From NCBI RefSeq assembly GCF_004791165.1, contig NZ_SRUZ01000001.1, positions 540,382-604,381 of the forward strand: a stretch of 64,000 nt of DNA. The letters run 5' to 3'. The notes beneath the pieces are model-generated. The model saw only the letters and a program-made list of their open reading frames with translations, was not told where the DNA came from and made no database searches. Shown in pieces: positions 1 through 9,187 of the stretch. How positions within the stretch are numbered: position 1 is the first letter of the stretch; every line of letters starts with the position of its first letter. The translations under genes were made by a program, and so were the position numbers. The DNA is from Mesorhizobium sp. M8A.F.Ca.ET.218.01.1.1. Its GTDB lineage: Bacteria > Pseudomonadota > Alphaproteobacteria > Rhizobiales > Rhizobiaceae.

Positions 1-1
1 G

Positions 2-475
2 GCCGGCACATTCATCTACGAGAACGTGTCGGGCATGGATGCCGCCGTGCAGTATCTTGAACTGATCGGCCGCAATCTCGCCCCCTCCAACAACCGCTCG
101 CGGCGCGACAACATCGTCGCCGGCATGGGCGCCATCCGCGACTATGAGTTGCTGCTGGCGCGCGAGATGATGGGCGTGCTGAAGGCCTGCGGCGCGACCA
201 TCTACGGTGTCGCCGACGAGGCCCGCCTCAACGAGCGCGTGCCGACCTTCTGCTTCAACATCGGCAAGCTGTCGCCGCAGCGCATCGTCGAGGAAATGGC
301 CGATATGCAGATCGGCATCCGCGACGGCCATATGTATGCGCCCCGCCTGATGAAACGCCTCAACCTGTCGATGGACAGCGGCGCCATCCGCGCCTCGCTG
401 GTGCATTACAACACGGTCGAGGAGATCCACAAATTCGGCGAGGCGCTGCGCGCTATCATCGCCAAGCTGTCGTAG
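2..475 (+). CDS. Cysteine desulfurase-like class V aminotransferase, 3' part
   Basis: Only the C-terminal ~157 residues are present; the frame is open to the left window edge, so the true start lies outside. The segment resembles the end of the PLP-dependent, fold-type I cysteine desulfurase-like family (the VC1184-type subfamily), with the helix-rich small domain and late motifs such as [10 protein letters not shown] and [15 protein letters not shown] that end those proteins. The active-site lysine and any catalytic cysteine would be upstream and cannot be checked. The family is often annotated as a cysteine desulfurase, but for this subfamily the reaction is not firmly assigned. It ends convergently with the dpp operon, about 25 bases away. 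Confidence 0.75.
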   Translation, partial: AGTFIYENVSGMDAAVQYLELIGRNLAPSNNRSRRDNIVAGMGAIRDYELLLAREMMGVLKACGATIYGVADEARLNERVPTFCFNIGKLSPQRIVEEMADMQIGIRDGHMYAPRLMKRLNLSMDSGAIRASLVHYNTVEEIHKFGEALRAIIAKLS

Positions 476-489
476 CCGGATGCGCCGTG

Positions 490-506
490 CCTGACCTCCG
501 GTCAGG
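490..506. terminator. Short hairpin between convergent genes
   Basis: CCTGACC (490-496) and GGTCAGG (500-506) form a perfect 7-bp stem with a 3-base loop. It overlaps the stop codon of the last dpp gene. On the plus strand it is followed by a C/T-rich stretch with several TTC triplets, so it could end the left-hand gene. There is no clean U-tract, so the call is tentative. Confidence 0.4.
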
Positions 507-1332
507 CCGCCTTCTTCTTCGCCAGCCTCGCCTTGATGCTTGCCACGTCGGCGCGCGGCGTGGCGGCAAACAGCGTCCTGGTGTAGCTGTGCTTGGGGTC
601 CGAAAAGACCTCGTCGCGCGAGCCGTATTCGACGGCCTCGCCGAAATACATCACCATCACATCGTCGGCGATGTAGCGCACCACCGACAGGTCGTGGCTG
701 ATGAAGACATAGGTCAGCTGGAATTCGTCCTGCAGGTCGGCGAGCAGGTTGAGCACCTGCGCCTGAACCGAGAGGTCGAGCGCCGAAACCGGCTCGTCCA
801 GCACCAGCAGGCTGGGGTTCAGCATCAGCGCGCGGGCGATGGCGATGCGTTGGCGCTGACCGCCCGAGAACATGTGCGGATAGCGGTTGTAGTGTTCGTG
901 GCCGAGGCCGACCTTCTTCAGCATCTTCATGGCGAGGTCGCGCCGTTCGGCCGCTGGCTTGTCGGTGTTGATGAGCAGCGGCTCGCCCAGCACGTCGCCG
1001 ATCTTCTGGCGCGGATTGAGCGATCCGTAGGGATTCTGGAAGACGATCTGCACCTTGCGGCGCATTTCCTTGGTCAATCCGCCTTTGGCGATATCGACCT
1101 TGTTGCCGTCGATGAACAGCTCGCCCGACGTCGCGGGATCGATCAAGGTGATGATGCGGGCGAGCGTGGACTTGCCGCAGCCGCTTTCGCCGACGATGGC
1201 GAGCGTCTTGCCCTTGTCCACGGTGAAGGAGACGCCCTTGACCGCATGCACGGTGCGCGGCCCGGTGAACAGGCCACCGCCGATATGATAGTCGCGAACG
1301 ATGTTCTTGCCTTCGAGGACCGTGGTGCTCAT
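502..1332 (-). CDS. dppF: Dipeptide/oligopeptide ABC transporter ATPase (DppF-like)
   Basis: Second ATPase (276 aa) of a peptide-type ABC importer; it hydrolyses ATP on the inner face of the membrane. Walker A GESGCGKST is near residue 48, the signature reads FSGGQRQR near residue 157 (typical for DppF), Walker B is LLVLDEP and the H-loop is ISHD. The ATG overlaps the TGA of dppD as ATGA, so the two are probably translationally coupled. The protein stops soon after YTRTLFAATPRAD, roughly 50-60 residues short of E. coli DppF. It therefore lacks most of the cysteine-containing oligo_HPY C-terminal domain. Substrate class is inferred from the operon. Confidence 0.88.
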   Translation of the reverse strand: MSTTVLEGKNIVRDYHIGGGLFTGPRTVHAVKGVSFTVDKGKTLAIVGESGCGKSTLARIITLIDPATSGELFIDGNKVDIAKGGLTKEMRRKVQIVFQNPYGSLNPRQKIGDVLGEPLLINTDKPAAERRDLAMKMLKKVGLGHEHYNRYPHMFSGGQRQRIAIARALMLNPSLLVLDEPVSALDLSVQAQVLNLLADLQDEFQLTYVFISHDLSVVRYIADDVMVMYFGEAVEYGSRDEVFSDPKHSYTRTLFAATPRADVASIKARLAKKKAA

Positions 1333-2186
1333 GCGGAGGCTCCCGCTACCGAGGGGGCAGGCTCGAACAGCATGTCGGAAACGGTCGGCAGCCGGTCGCC
1401 GACGGCATTTTCCGGCAACGCCGAGAGCAGCGCGCGCGTGTAATTGCTCTTGGGCGATTCAAACAGCGACAGCACGTCGGCCTCTTCCATCTTGCGGCCC
1501 TTGTACTGGACGATGACGCGGTCGGCGGTCTCGGCCACCACGCCCATATTGTGGGTGATCATGATCAGGCCCATGCCGTATTTGGCCTGCAGCGAGACGA
1601 GCAGATCGAGGATCTGCTTCTGGATGGTGACGTCGAGCGCGGTCGTCGGCTCGTCGGCGATCAAAAGCTTCGGATTGCAGGCAATCGCGATCGCGATCAT
1701 GACGCGCTGGCACTGGCCGCCCGACATCTGGTGCGGAAACGAGCTCAGCCGTTCTTCCGGATCGGCAATGCCGACCAGCTTCATCAGCTCGATGGCGCGG
1801 GCCCGGCGCTGGGCACGGTCCATGCCCATGTGGAAGCGCAGCACCTCCTCGATCTGGAAACCGACGGTGAAGCACGGGTTGAGGCTGGCGATCGGCTCCT
1901 GGAAGATCATCGAGATGTCCTTGCCGACGATCTTGCGGCGTTCGGACGGGCTGAGCTTCAACAGGTCGACGCCGTCGAAGGCCATGCGGTCGGCCTTGAC
2001 AGTCGCGGTGTTGGGCAACAGCCCCATGACCGCCAGCATCGACACCGACTTGCCGGAGCCGGACTCGCCGACGATCGCCAGCACTTCGCGCGGCTCGATC
2101 GAAAGGTCGATGCCTTGCACGGCCATGAACGGCCCGGCGGCGGTGTCGAAGGAAACGGTGAGGTTCTTGATCTCGAGCAGGGACAT
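1329..2186 (-). CDS. dppD: Dipeptide/oligopeptide ABC transporter ATPase (DppD-like)
   Basis: First ATPase (285 aa) of the peptide importer, partner of the downstream ATPase. The start MSLLEIKNL is chosen because a longer frame would run through the end of dppC, whose stop lies 2 bases upstream. Walker A is GESGSGKS, the signature region MSGGQCQRVMIAIAIA, Walker B LLIADEP and the H-loop ITHNMG. Like its partner it has a shortened C-terminal oligo_HPY region after YTRALLSALPEN. It is the fourth gene of a tightly packed leftward operon. Confidence 0.88.
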   Translation of the reverse strand: MSLLEIKNLTVSFDTAAGPFMAVQGIDLSIEPREVLAIVGESGSGKSVSMLAVMGLLPNTATVKADRMAFDGVDLLKLSPSERRKIVGKDISMIFQEPIASLNPCFTVGFQIEEVLRFHMGMDRAQRRARAIELMKLVGIADPEERLSSFPHQMSGGQCQRVMIAIAIACNPKLLIADEPTTALDVTIQKQILDLLVSLQAKYGMGLIMITHNMGVVAETADRVIVQYKGRKMEEADVLSLFESPKSNYTRALLSALPENAVGDRLPTVSDMLFEPAPSVAGASA

Positions 2187-2188
2187 GC

Positions 2189-3112
2189 TCACGACCTCTT
2201 CAGCTTGGGGTCGAGGGCGTCGCGCAGGCCGTCGCCGATCAGGTTGATGGCAAAGACAGTGATCAGGATGGCGAGGCCTGGGAAGGTCACCACCCACCAG
2301 GCGCGCAGGATGAATTCGCGCGCTTCGGCGAGCATCGTGCCCCATTCGGGTGTCGGCGGCTGGGCGCCCATGCCGAGGAAGCCAAGGGCGGCGGCCTCGA
2401 GGATGGCGTTGGAGAAGGACAGTGTCGCCTGCACGATCAGCGGGGCGATGCAGTTGGGCAGGATGGTGACCAGCATCAGCCTGAGATGGCTGGCGCCGGC
2501 GACCTTGGCCGAGACCACATATTCGCGGGTCTTTTCCGCCATCACCGCGGCGCGGGTGAGCCGGGCGAAATGCGGCTGCAGCACGAAGGCGATGGCGATC
2601 ATGGCGTTGACGAGGCCGGGGCCGAGCACCGCGACCAGCACCAGCGCCAACAGCAGCGATGGGAAGGCCAGGATGATGTCCATGATGCGCATGATCAGCG
2701 TGTCGACCCAGCCACGGCAGTAGCCGGCGAGCAGGCCGAGGATGACGCCGGAGATCAGCGCCGTGGTGACGACGACGAAACCGATGGCGAGCGAAAAGCG
2801 CGAGCCATAGATCAGGCGCGACAGCATATCGCGGCCGACGGCGTCGGTGCCGAGCAGGAACTGCGCGTTGCCGCCCGCCTGCCAGGCCGGCGGCGTCAGG
2901 AAGAAGTCGCGGAACTGATCGTCAGGCGAATGCGGTGCGAGCAGCGGCGCGAAGATGGCGATCAGGATCAGCAGGGCGAAGACGAAGAGGCCGATCACCG
3001 CGCCCTTGTTGATCGAGAAATAGTGCCAGAACTCGGCGAACATCTGCAGCCGGGCATCCTGCGGCTTGACGACGGTCGCGGCTTCGATGGTGGCTGGGCC
3101 TTCATTGGTCAT
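2189..3112 (-). CDS. dppC: Peptide ABC transporter permease (DppC-like)
   Basis: Inner-membrane permease of 307 aa. A cytoplasmic N-terminal tail precedes the first membrane helix (GAVIGLFVFALLILIAIFAP), followed by the OppC/DppC N-terminal motif ending in FLLGTDAVGRDMLSRLIYGSR. The BPD_transp_1 core has the EAA-type loop EYVVSAKVAGASHLRLMLVT, which docks with the ATPases. About six transmembrane segments are expected. It starts 1 base after the dppB stop. Confidence 0.9.
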   Translation of the reverse strand: MTNEGPATIEAATVVKPQDARLQMFAEFWHYFSINKGAVIGLFVFALLILIAIFAPLLAPHSPDDQFRDFFLTPPAWQAGGNAQFLLGTDAVGRDMLSRLIYGSRFSLAIGFVVVTTALISGVILGLLAGYCRGWVDTLIMRIMDIILAFPSLLLALVLVAVLGPGLVNAMIAIAFVLQPHFARLTRAAVMAEKTREYVVSAKVAGASHLRLMLVTILPNCIAPLIVQATLSFSNAILEAAALGFLGMGAQPPTPEWGTMLAEAREFILRAWWVVTFPGLAILITVFAINLIGDGLRDALDPKLKRS

Positions 3113-3113
3113 G

Positions 3114-4121
3114 TCAATTCGCCCGGATACGCGGGTTGATGACGGCGTAGAGCACGTCGACGATAAGGTTCACCGACATGACGATCAGCGCGATCAAAAG
3201 CAACCCGCCCTGCACGGTGAAATAGTCGCGCTTGGAGATGGCGTCGATCATCCATTTGCCGATGCCCGGCCACGAAAAGATGCTCTCGGTCAGGATGGCG
3301 CCGGTGAGCAGCGTGCCGACCTGCAGGCCGATGGTGGTGACGACCGGGATCAGCGCATTGCGGAAGGCATGCAGGCCGATGACACGGCGCGGCGCCAGGC
3401 CCTTGGCGCGCGCGGTGCGAACATAGTCCTCACCCAGCACTTCGAGCATAGCCGATCGCGTCTGCCTGGCGATGACCGCCAGCGGAATGGTGCCAAGCAC
3501 GATGGTGGGCAGTATGAGGTGCGACACCGCCGAGCGGAAGGCGCCCTTCTGCCCCGAGATCAGGGAATCGATGGTCATGAAGCCGGTCACCGGCTTGAAG
3601 AAATAGAGAAGGTCGATGCGGCCGGAGACCGGCGTCCAGTGCAGCGTACCGGAAAACACGATGATCAGCAGCAGCCCCCACCAGAAGATCGGCATGGAAT
3701 AGCCGGCGAGCGCGGTGCCCATGGTCAGCTGGTCGAACCAGGAGCCACGGCGGATGGCAGCGAAAATGCCGAAGGCGACACCGAAGATGACGGCGAAGAT
3801 CATGGCGAAGATGGCGAGTTCGACCGTGGCCGGGAACCGCACCAGGAAATCCTTCAGCACCGGTGTCTTGGTCGAAAACGAGGTGCCGAAATCGCCGCTG
3901 AGGATGTTGGTCAGGTAGGTCAGATACTGTTGCCAGATCGGCAGGTCGAAACCGAACTGATGCATCAGCGCCGTGTGGCGTTCGGGCGACAGGCCACGTT
4001 CGCCCGCAAGCACCAGCACCGGATCACCGGGCAGGATGCGCACGAAGCCGAAAGCGAGGATGGTTATCCCGATAAAGGTCGGGATGATGAGGGCGAGCTT
4101 GCCGAGGATGTAACGCAGCAT
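3114..4121 (-). CDS. dppB: Peptide ABC transporter permease (DppB-like)
   Basis: Inner-membrane permease of 335 aa, opening with MLRYILGKLALIIPTFIGI, the usual first helix of DppB/OppB. The family motif around RILPGDPVLVLAGE is present, and the EAA loop reads DYVRTARAKGLAPRRVIG. It should pair with DppC to form the channel. It sits between the substrate-binding gene (50-base gap) and dppC. Confidence 0.9.
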   Translation of the reverse strand: MLRYILGKLALIIPTFIGITILAFGFVRILPGDPVLVLAGERGLSPERHTALMHQFGFDLPIWQQYLTYLTNILSGDFGTSFSTKTPVLKDFLVRFPATVELAIFAMIFAVIFGVAFGIFAAIRRGSWFDQLTMGTALAGYSMPIFWWGLLLIIVFSGTLHWTPVSGRIDLLYFFKPVTGFMTIDSLISGQKGAFRSAVSHLILPTIVLGTIPLAVIARQTRSAMLEVLGEDYVRTARAKGLAPRRVIGLHAFRNALIPVVTTIGLQVGTLLTGAILTESIFSWPGIGKWMIDAISKRDYFTVQGGLLLIALIVMSVNLIVDVLYAVINPRIRAN

Positions 4122-4171
4122 GGCGGGCGAGGTGGGGCGGCGCCCTGTGGCGCCGCCCCGTTTCGCGAACC

Positions 4172-5764
4172 TTATTCGGCGATATCGACGCCGTCAAAGC
4201 GATGGATGCCGAGCGGATCCATCGCAAAGCCGGAGACGGTCTTCTGCATCGGCATGAACACCTTGGAGTGGGCGAGCGTCGCCCACGGTGCCTGCTCCTT
4301 GAAGATGACCTGCGCCTGTTCGTAGAGCTTGGTGCGCTCGGCCTGATCGGAAACCGTCTTGGCCTTGTTGATGAGCGCATCGAAGTCCTTGTTGCACCAT
4401 TCCGCGCGGTTGTTCGAACCGACGGACGCGCAGCTCAGGAGCACGCCGAGGAAGTTGTCCGGATCGCCATTGTCGCCGGTCCAGCCGACGATGACGGCGC
4501 CGTCGTGATCGACCGCCGAAGCGCGCTTGAGGTATTCACCCCAATCGTAGCTGACGATGTTGACGGTGACGCCAACCTTGGCGAAGTCGGCCTGGATCAG
4601 TTCGGCGGTGCGGCGCGCGTTCGGCATGTACGGGCGCGACACGGGCATGGCCCAGACGTTCATCTTGAGGTCCTTGACACCGGCCTCTTCAAGCATCTTC
4701 TTGGCCGCGTCCGGATCGTACGGATCGTCCTTCACGTCCTTGTTGTAGGACCACATGGTCGGCGGGATCGGGTTGATCGCCACCTGGCCGGCGCCCTGGA
4801 ACACGGCGTCGATAATGGCCTTCTTGTTGATGGCCATGTTGAGCGCCTTGCGGACGCGCACGTCGTCGAACGGCTTCTGCTGGGTGTTGTACATCAGCGC
4901 GCCGACGTTCAGGCCTTCCTGCTCCGCGACCGTCAGGTTCGCATCAGCCTGCAGGCCGGCGATGTCGGCCGGTGCCGGATACGACATGATGTTGCATTCG
5001 CCGGCCTTCAGCTTCTGCGCGCGAACCGCCGGATCGGTGGTGATGGCGAACACCAGATCGTCGATCTTCTGCTTGCCGCCCCAATAGTCCGGGTTGGCCT
5101 TGTAGCGGATGGCGGCGTCGGTCTGGTAGTCGACGAAGATGAACGGGCCGGTGCCGACCGGCTTCTGGTTGAACAGTTCAGGCGTCTTGTCGGCCTGCAG
5201 CTTGTCGGCATATTCCTTCGAGACGATCGAGGCGAAATCCATGCCCAGCGTCGGAATGAAGGTGATCGCCGGTTCCTTGAGGGTGAACTTCACCGTCAGG
5301 TCGTCAACCTTCTCGACCTTGGTGATGTTGTCGCCGAACTGATCATTGTAATACTGATAGGCGATGCCCGGTATGTACTGGAACCAGGGGCCGTTCTTAT
5401 CGACCTGGCGCTGGAACGAGAACACCACGTCGTCGGCGTTCAGGTCGCGGGTCGGGGTGAAGTAGTCGGTGGGCGCGAACTTGACGCCCTTGCGCAACTT
5501 GAAAGTATATTCCTTGCCGTCGTCGGAAATGGTCCAGCTATCCGCCAGGCCGGGCGAGACCGAGGTCTTGCCGTGATCGAATTCGACGAGGCGGTTGAAG
5601 ACGGTACGCGAGGACGCATCGAACGTCTGTCCCGCGGTGTACGGCGCCGGATCGAAACCTTCTGGCGACGCCTCCGCGCAGTAGACCAGAGTTTTCGCGT
5701 TGGCCACGCCGCCCAGGACGCTTGCAGCCAGCAACGCGGCTGCAAAAGTCAATTTCTTCTTCAT
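4172..5764 (-). CDS. dppA: Periplasmic peptide-binding protein (DppA-like, SBP_bac_5)
   Basis: Solute-binding protein of 530 aa. The ATG start MKKKLTF follows an AGGGAG ribosome-binding site and opens a Sec signal peptide that should be cut after GVANA. No lipobox cysteine is seen, so a free periplasmic protein is expected. Family features include LVYCAEASPEGFDPAPYTAG at the mature N-terminus and a C-terminal region LGIHRFDGVDI. It is the first gene of the operon and probably the most strongly expressed. Ligand could be dipeptides, oligopeptides or a derivative such as haem or aminolevulinate; sequence alone cannot decide. Confidence 0.9.
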   Translation of the reverse strand: MKKKLTFAAALLAASVLGGVANAKTLVYCAEASPEGFDPAPYTAGQTFDASSRTVFNRLVEFDHGKTSVSPGLADSWTISDDGKEYTFKLRKGVKFAPTDYFTPTRDLNADDVVFSFQRQVDKNGPWFQYIPGIAYQYYNDQFGDNITKVEKVDDLTVKFTLKEPAITFIPTLGMDFASIVSKEYADKLQADKTPELFNQKPVGTGPFIFVDYQTDAAIRYKANPDYWGGKQKIDDLVFAITTDPAVRAQKLKAGECNIMSYPAPADIAGLQADANLTVAEQEGLNVGALMYNTQQKPFDDVRVRKALNMAINKKAIIDAVFQGAGQVAINPIPPTMWSYNKDVKDDPYDPDAAKKMLEEAGVKDLKMNVWAMPVSRPYMPNARRTAELIQADFAKVGVTVNIVSYDWGEYLKRASAVDHDGAVIVGWTGDNGDPDNFLGVLLSCASVGSNNRAEWCNKDFDALINKAKTVSDQAERTKLYEQAQVIFKEQAPWATLAHSKVFMPMQKTVSGFAMDPLGIHRFDGVDIAE

Positions 5765-6232
5765 TGAGCACTCCCTGATGTTCTTCCAAGCCCCTCTATC
5801 AGGCTCGCGAAGCGCGCATATAAGCACCGTTTTTCCGGGTTTGGAACACCCCGTTTGCTTACCCCGCGGGAAGCAGGAAAAAAATCCGCCATTTTGCTAA
5901 ATGGCAGAAAAAATTAGCAGTTCTTTCTATTCACGAGATTATTAACGACCGCATTTTTTTATTGATCCGACGTCCGGCGACAGGGGTGCCGCGCCCCTGT
6001 CTTCATCGGCCGCGGATGCGCGAAGATGCCGGTTCCAGCTGTGGCCGGCGGGAAAGATTTACGGCGGCAAATCTTTCGGCGTCCTGCCGCTGGGGCAAGA
6101 CTTGCACCGCCGCCGATAGAGGCAATACATAGATGGACAACTGGCGGCAGCGGAGGGCGTCTCCATCAATCCGGGGGCGGTGCGGCACAGGCCAACGAGA
6201 AACAGGCGACCAGGGTTGTCGAGGAGGAACGG
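5765..6232. promoter_or_regulatory. Divergent intergenic region with inverted repeat (dppA / acyl-CoA ligase)
   Basis: This 468-base gap separates two divergent genes. Its centre (about 5870-5990) is much richer in A+T than the surroundings and should hold the promoters. A perfect inverted repeat, GCCATTT (5888-5894) and AAATGGC (5899-5905) with TGCT between, lies about 125 bases upstream of dppA and could be an operator. The part nearest the ligase gene (6030-6230) can be read in its frame, but the strong GAGGAGG at 6221-6227 argues that translation starts at 6233. Confidence 0.5.
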
Positions 6233-8263
6233 GTGGCAAAAGCGTCGAAGAGCCCAGTGAAAGCGCCGGCCAAGGCGGCCTCGAAACCAGCCGCCGGTGG
6301 AGACGGGCAAGGCAAGGCCGCGGGCAAGGCAGCGACCGCGAAGGCGGCGCCCAAACCCGCCAGGAATGCCCCCCCGGCGAAAGCCGCGGCCACAGCCAGC
6401 ACCGCCACGAAGCCGGCTGCGAAAGCCGCGCCGGCAAAGGCGCCCGCGGCGAGGACGGGATCGGGCAAGGCCGGACCGGGCAAGGCCACGACGACGAAGA
6501 ACTCGCCACCAGCGAAGACCGCACCGGCCTCGAAGCCGGCGACGGCGACCAGCCAGCGGCTGCCGAAGGCGCTTACCGAACTCGCCGCCGGCCTGCCGCA
6601 AAAGCCATGGCTCAACAGCTATCCCAAGAACATGCCTGCCGAGATCGGCGCCCTGCCCTACGGTTCCATCGGCGACTTCCTGGTGGGCGCCTGCAAGCAG
6701 TTCGCCGGTCAGCCGGCCTTCACCTGCATGGGCAAGTCCATCACCTACGCGGAACTCGAACAGCTTTCGGCGGCCTTCGGTGCCTATCTGCAGTCCACCG
6801 GATTGCAGAAGGGCGCGCGCGTCGCCCTGATGATGCCGAACGTGCTGCAGTATCCCGTGGCGATGATGGCGGTCGCCCGCGCCGGCTTCACGGTGGTGAA
6901 CGTCAATCCGCTCTACACGCCGCGCGAACTGGAGCATCAGCTCAAGGATTCCGGGGCACAGGCCATCGTCATTCTCGAAAACTTCGCCAACACCTTGCAG
7001 GCGGTCGTCGCCAGGACCTCGGTCAAGCACATCGTCGTCGCGGCCATGGGCGACCTGCTCGGCGGCCTGAAGGGTTCGATCGTCAATCTGGTGGTGCGCC
7101 GCGTCAAGAAAATGGTGCCGGCCTGGTCATTGCCCGGCCATGTCAAGTTCAATGCGGCGCTGAAGGCCGGACGCGGCATGGCTTTCAAGCCGGCCACGGT
7201 AGCCGCCAACGACGTCGCCTTCCTGCAATATACCGGCGGCACCACCGGAATCTCCAAAGGCGCGACCCTCTCGCACAGCAATGTGCTGGCCAATGTCGCG
7301 CAGAATGCGCTGTGGCTGCAGGACGCCTACACCGTCAAGCCAAAGCCGGCGCATCTCAACCTCGTCTGCGCACTGCCGCTCTACCATATCTTCGCGCTGA
7401 CGGTGAATGCGCTGATGGGCATGCAGATGGGCGGCCAGAACATACTGATTCCCAATCCGCGCGACATTCCAGGCTTCGTCAAGGAAATGGGCAAATACCC
7501 GATCCATATCTTTCCGGGCCTCAACACGCTGTTCAACGCGCTGCTCAACAATGAGGACTTCCGCAAGCTGGACTTCAAGCCCCTGCTTCTGACCTTGGGC
7601 GGCGGCATGGCGGTACAGAAGGGCGTCGCCGAGCGCTGGAAAGCGCTGACCGGTTGCCCCATCAGCGAAGGCTATGGCCTTTCGGAGACCTCGCCGGTGG
7701 CGACGGCCAACAAGTTCAGCTCCGGCGAGTTCACCGGCACCATCGGCCTGCCGCTGCCCTCGACCGAAATCGCCATCCGCGACGACGACGGCAACAACGT
7801 GCCGCTGGGCGAGGTCGGCGAGATCTGCATCAGGGGACCGCAGGTGATGGCCGGCTACTGGAACCGGCCGGACGAGACCGCCAAGGTGATGACCGCGGAC
7901 GGCTTCTTCAAATCGGGCGACATGGGTTTCATGGACGAACGCGGCTACACCAAGATCGTCGACCGCAAGAAGGACATGATCCTCGTCTCCGGCTTCAACG
8001 TCTATCCGACGGAACTCGAGGAGGTGGTGGCGGCGCATCCGGGCGTGCTCGAAGTGGCGGCGATTGGCGTGCCGGACGAGCATTCGGGCGAAGTGCCGAA
8101 ACTGTTCATCGTCAAGAAGGACCCGGCCCTGACCGCAGAGGCCATCACTGCTTTTTGCCGTGAGAACCTGACCGGCTACAAGCGGCCCAGATACATCGAG
8201 TTCAGGACCGAATTGCCAAAGACGCCGGTCGGCAAGATCCTGCGGCGGGCGTTGCGCGAATAG
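6233..8263 (+). CDS. Long-chain acyl-CoA synthetase with Ala/Lys/Pro-rich N-terminal tail
   Basis: FadD-type adenylate-forming enzyme: fatty acid + ATP + CoA to acyl-CoA. The GTG start at 6233 is chosen because GAGGAGG lies 5 bases upstream. That gives 676 aa, about 110 more than usual FadD. The extra residues are an N-terminal tail built almost wholly of Ala, Lys, Pro, Gly and Thr with repeated PAKAA-like units, like histone H1 tails. The catalytic part has the P-loop YTGGTTGISKGATLSH near residue 331, GYGLSETSP near 479, the hinge motif DRKKDMILVSGFNVYP near 577 and the C-terminal lysine in PKTPVGKILRR. The stop overlaps the next gene's start by one base. Confidence 0.9.
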   Translation: MAKASKSPVKAPAKAASKPAAGGDGQGKAAGKAATAKAAPKPARNAPPAKAAATASTATKPAAKAAPAKAPAARTGSGKAGPGKATTTKNSPPAKTAPASKPATATSQRLPKALTELAAGLPQKPWLNSYPKNMPAEIGALPYGSIGDFLVGACKQFAGQPAFTCMGKSITYAELEQLSAAFGAYLQSTGLQKGARVALMMPNVLQYPVAMMAVARAGFTVVNVNPLYTPRELEHQLKDSGAQAIVILENFANTLQAVVARTSVKHIVVAAMGDLLGGLKGSIVNLVVRRVKKMVPAWSLPGHVKFNAALKAGRGMAFKPATVAANDVAFLQYTGGTTGISKGATLSHSNVLANVAQNALWLQDAYTVKPKPAHLNLVCALPLYHIFALTVNALMGMQMGGQNILIPNPRDIPGFVKEMGKYPIHIFPGLNTLFNALLNNEDFRKLDFKPLLLTLGGGMAVQKGVAERWKALTGCPISEGYGLSETSPVATANKFSSGEFTGTIGLPLPSTEIAIRDDDGNNVPLGEVGEICIRGPQVMAGYWNRPDETAKVMTADGFFKSGDMGFMDERGYTKIVDRKKDMILVSGFNVYPTELEEVVAAHPGVLEVAAIGVPDEHSGEVPKLFIVKKDPALTAEAITAFCRENLTGYKRPRYIEFRTELPKTPVGKILRRALRE

Positions 8264-8964
8264 TGGCCGACGATCCCGCCGACTTCGATGCGCCCGGCCG
8301 ACGCCTTGATCCGGCAGAATTCATCAGGACGAATTTGCGCCTTGCCCCAGTGCGGGCGCTTCCTGAAATCCAGCTTTACACCGCTCACCCGGGCAGCGGG
8401 CTGAGGCGGCTCGTCGGGTCCGGCGACGACCTGGACGAGTCCGAGCCGCAGCCACCCTATTGGGCCTATGCCTGGGCCGGCGGCGCGGTGCTGGCGCGCC
8501 ATATTCTCGACCATCCGGAGATCGTGACGGGCCGCCGCGTGCTCGACCTCGGCGCCGGCTCGGGCCTTGTCGCCATCGCCGCCGCGAAAGCCGGCGCAGC
8601 GGAAGTGATCGCCGCCGAGATCGACCGCAACGGCGTCGCCGCGATCCGCCTCAATGCCGCGGCCAACGCCGTCGAGATCACCATCCTCGACAAGGATCTC
8701 ACCACAGGCCCGCCACCGGCCGCCGACCTCGTGCTGGCGGGCGACGTGTTCTACTGCCGTGAGGTTGCCTTGCGGGTTATGCCGTTCCTCGACCGCTGCC
8801 TGGCATCAGGCATCGAGGTACTGGTCGGCGACCCCCGCCGCAACGATTTGCCGCTCACCCGGCTGCGATTGATCGCTGAATATGAGGTGCCGGATTTTGG
8901 GGATGCAAAGGGGATTGCGAGCAGACCGAGCGGGGTGTTTTGGTTTAAGGCGGAAGAGCGGTAG
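8263..8964 (+). CDS. METTL20/ETFbKMT-type protein-lysine methyltransferase
   Basis: Seven-beta-strand SAM methyltransferase of 233 aa. Motif I is LDLGAGSGLVA near residue 93. It matches the layout of the ETFb lysine methyltransferase group: PEIQLYTAHPGSGL near the N-terminus, PPYWAYAWAGG, LAGDVFYC and VLVGDPRR. A characterised Agrobacterium member of this group methylates ETF-beta and ribosomal protein L7/L12 (family knowledge). The GTG start shares its G with the TAG of the acyl-CoA ligase, so the genes are probably co-translated. ETF accepts electrons from acyl-CoA dehydrogenases, so linkage to a fatty-acid activating enzyme is sensible. An L11 or other protein methyltransferase role is the alternative. 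Confidence 0.75.
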   Translation: MADDPADFDAPGRRLDPAEFIRTNLRLAPVRALPEIQLYTAHPGSGLRRLVGSGDDLDESEPQPPYWAYAWAGGAVLARHILDHPEIVTGRRVLDLGAGSGLVAIAAAKAGAAEVIAAEIDRNGVAAIRLNAAANAVEITILDKDLTTGPPPAADLVLAGDVFYCREVALRVMPFLDRCLASGIEVLVGDPRRNDLPLTRLRLIAEYEVPDFGDAKGIASRPSGVFWFKAEER

Positions 8965-9187
8965 GGCGCTGGGCGCAGGCCGATAGCTGGAACGGCCGGG
9001 GTTCGAGCCAGTGCTTGCTTAGGTCGAATGAACGTCTGGTTAGCGCCTAATTCCGGTCGTTCATCCACCGATTCCTGTGGAATGGCGCGCCCGGCATAGC
9101 GAAGATGGGCACTCAGACCATTGGCAAATTGCGGTGTCACTTAACTCGTTTGCATGCTGATCGGCAAAGCGCAGCAGACCCGCTAGG

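Noticed and set aside
8996..9012. tRNA T-arm-like GGTTCGAGCC after the methyltransferase gene
   Set aside because: The flanking bases do not pair into a 5-bp T-stem and no acceptor, D or anticodon arms are present.
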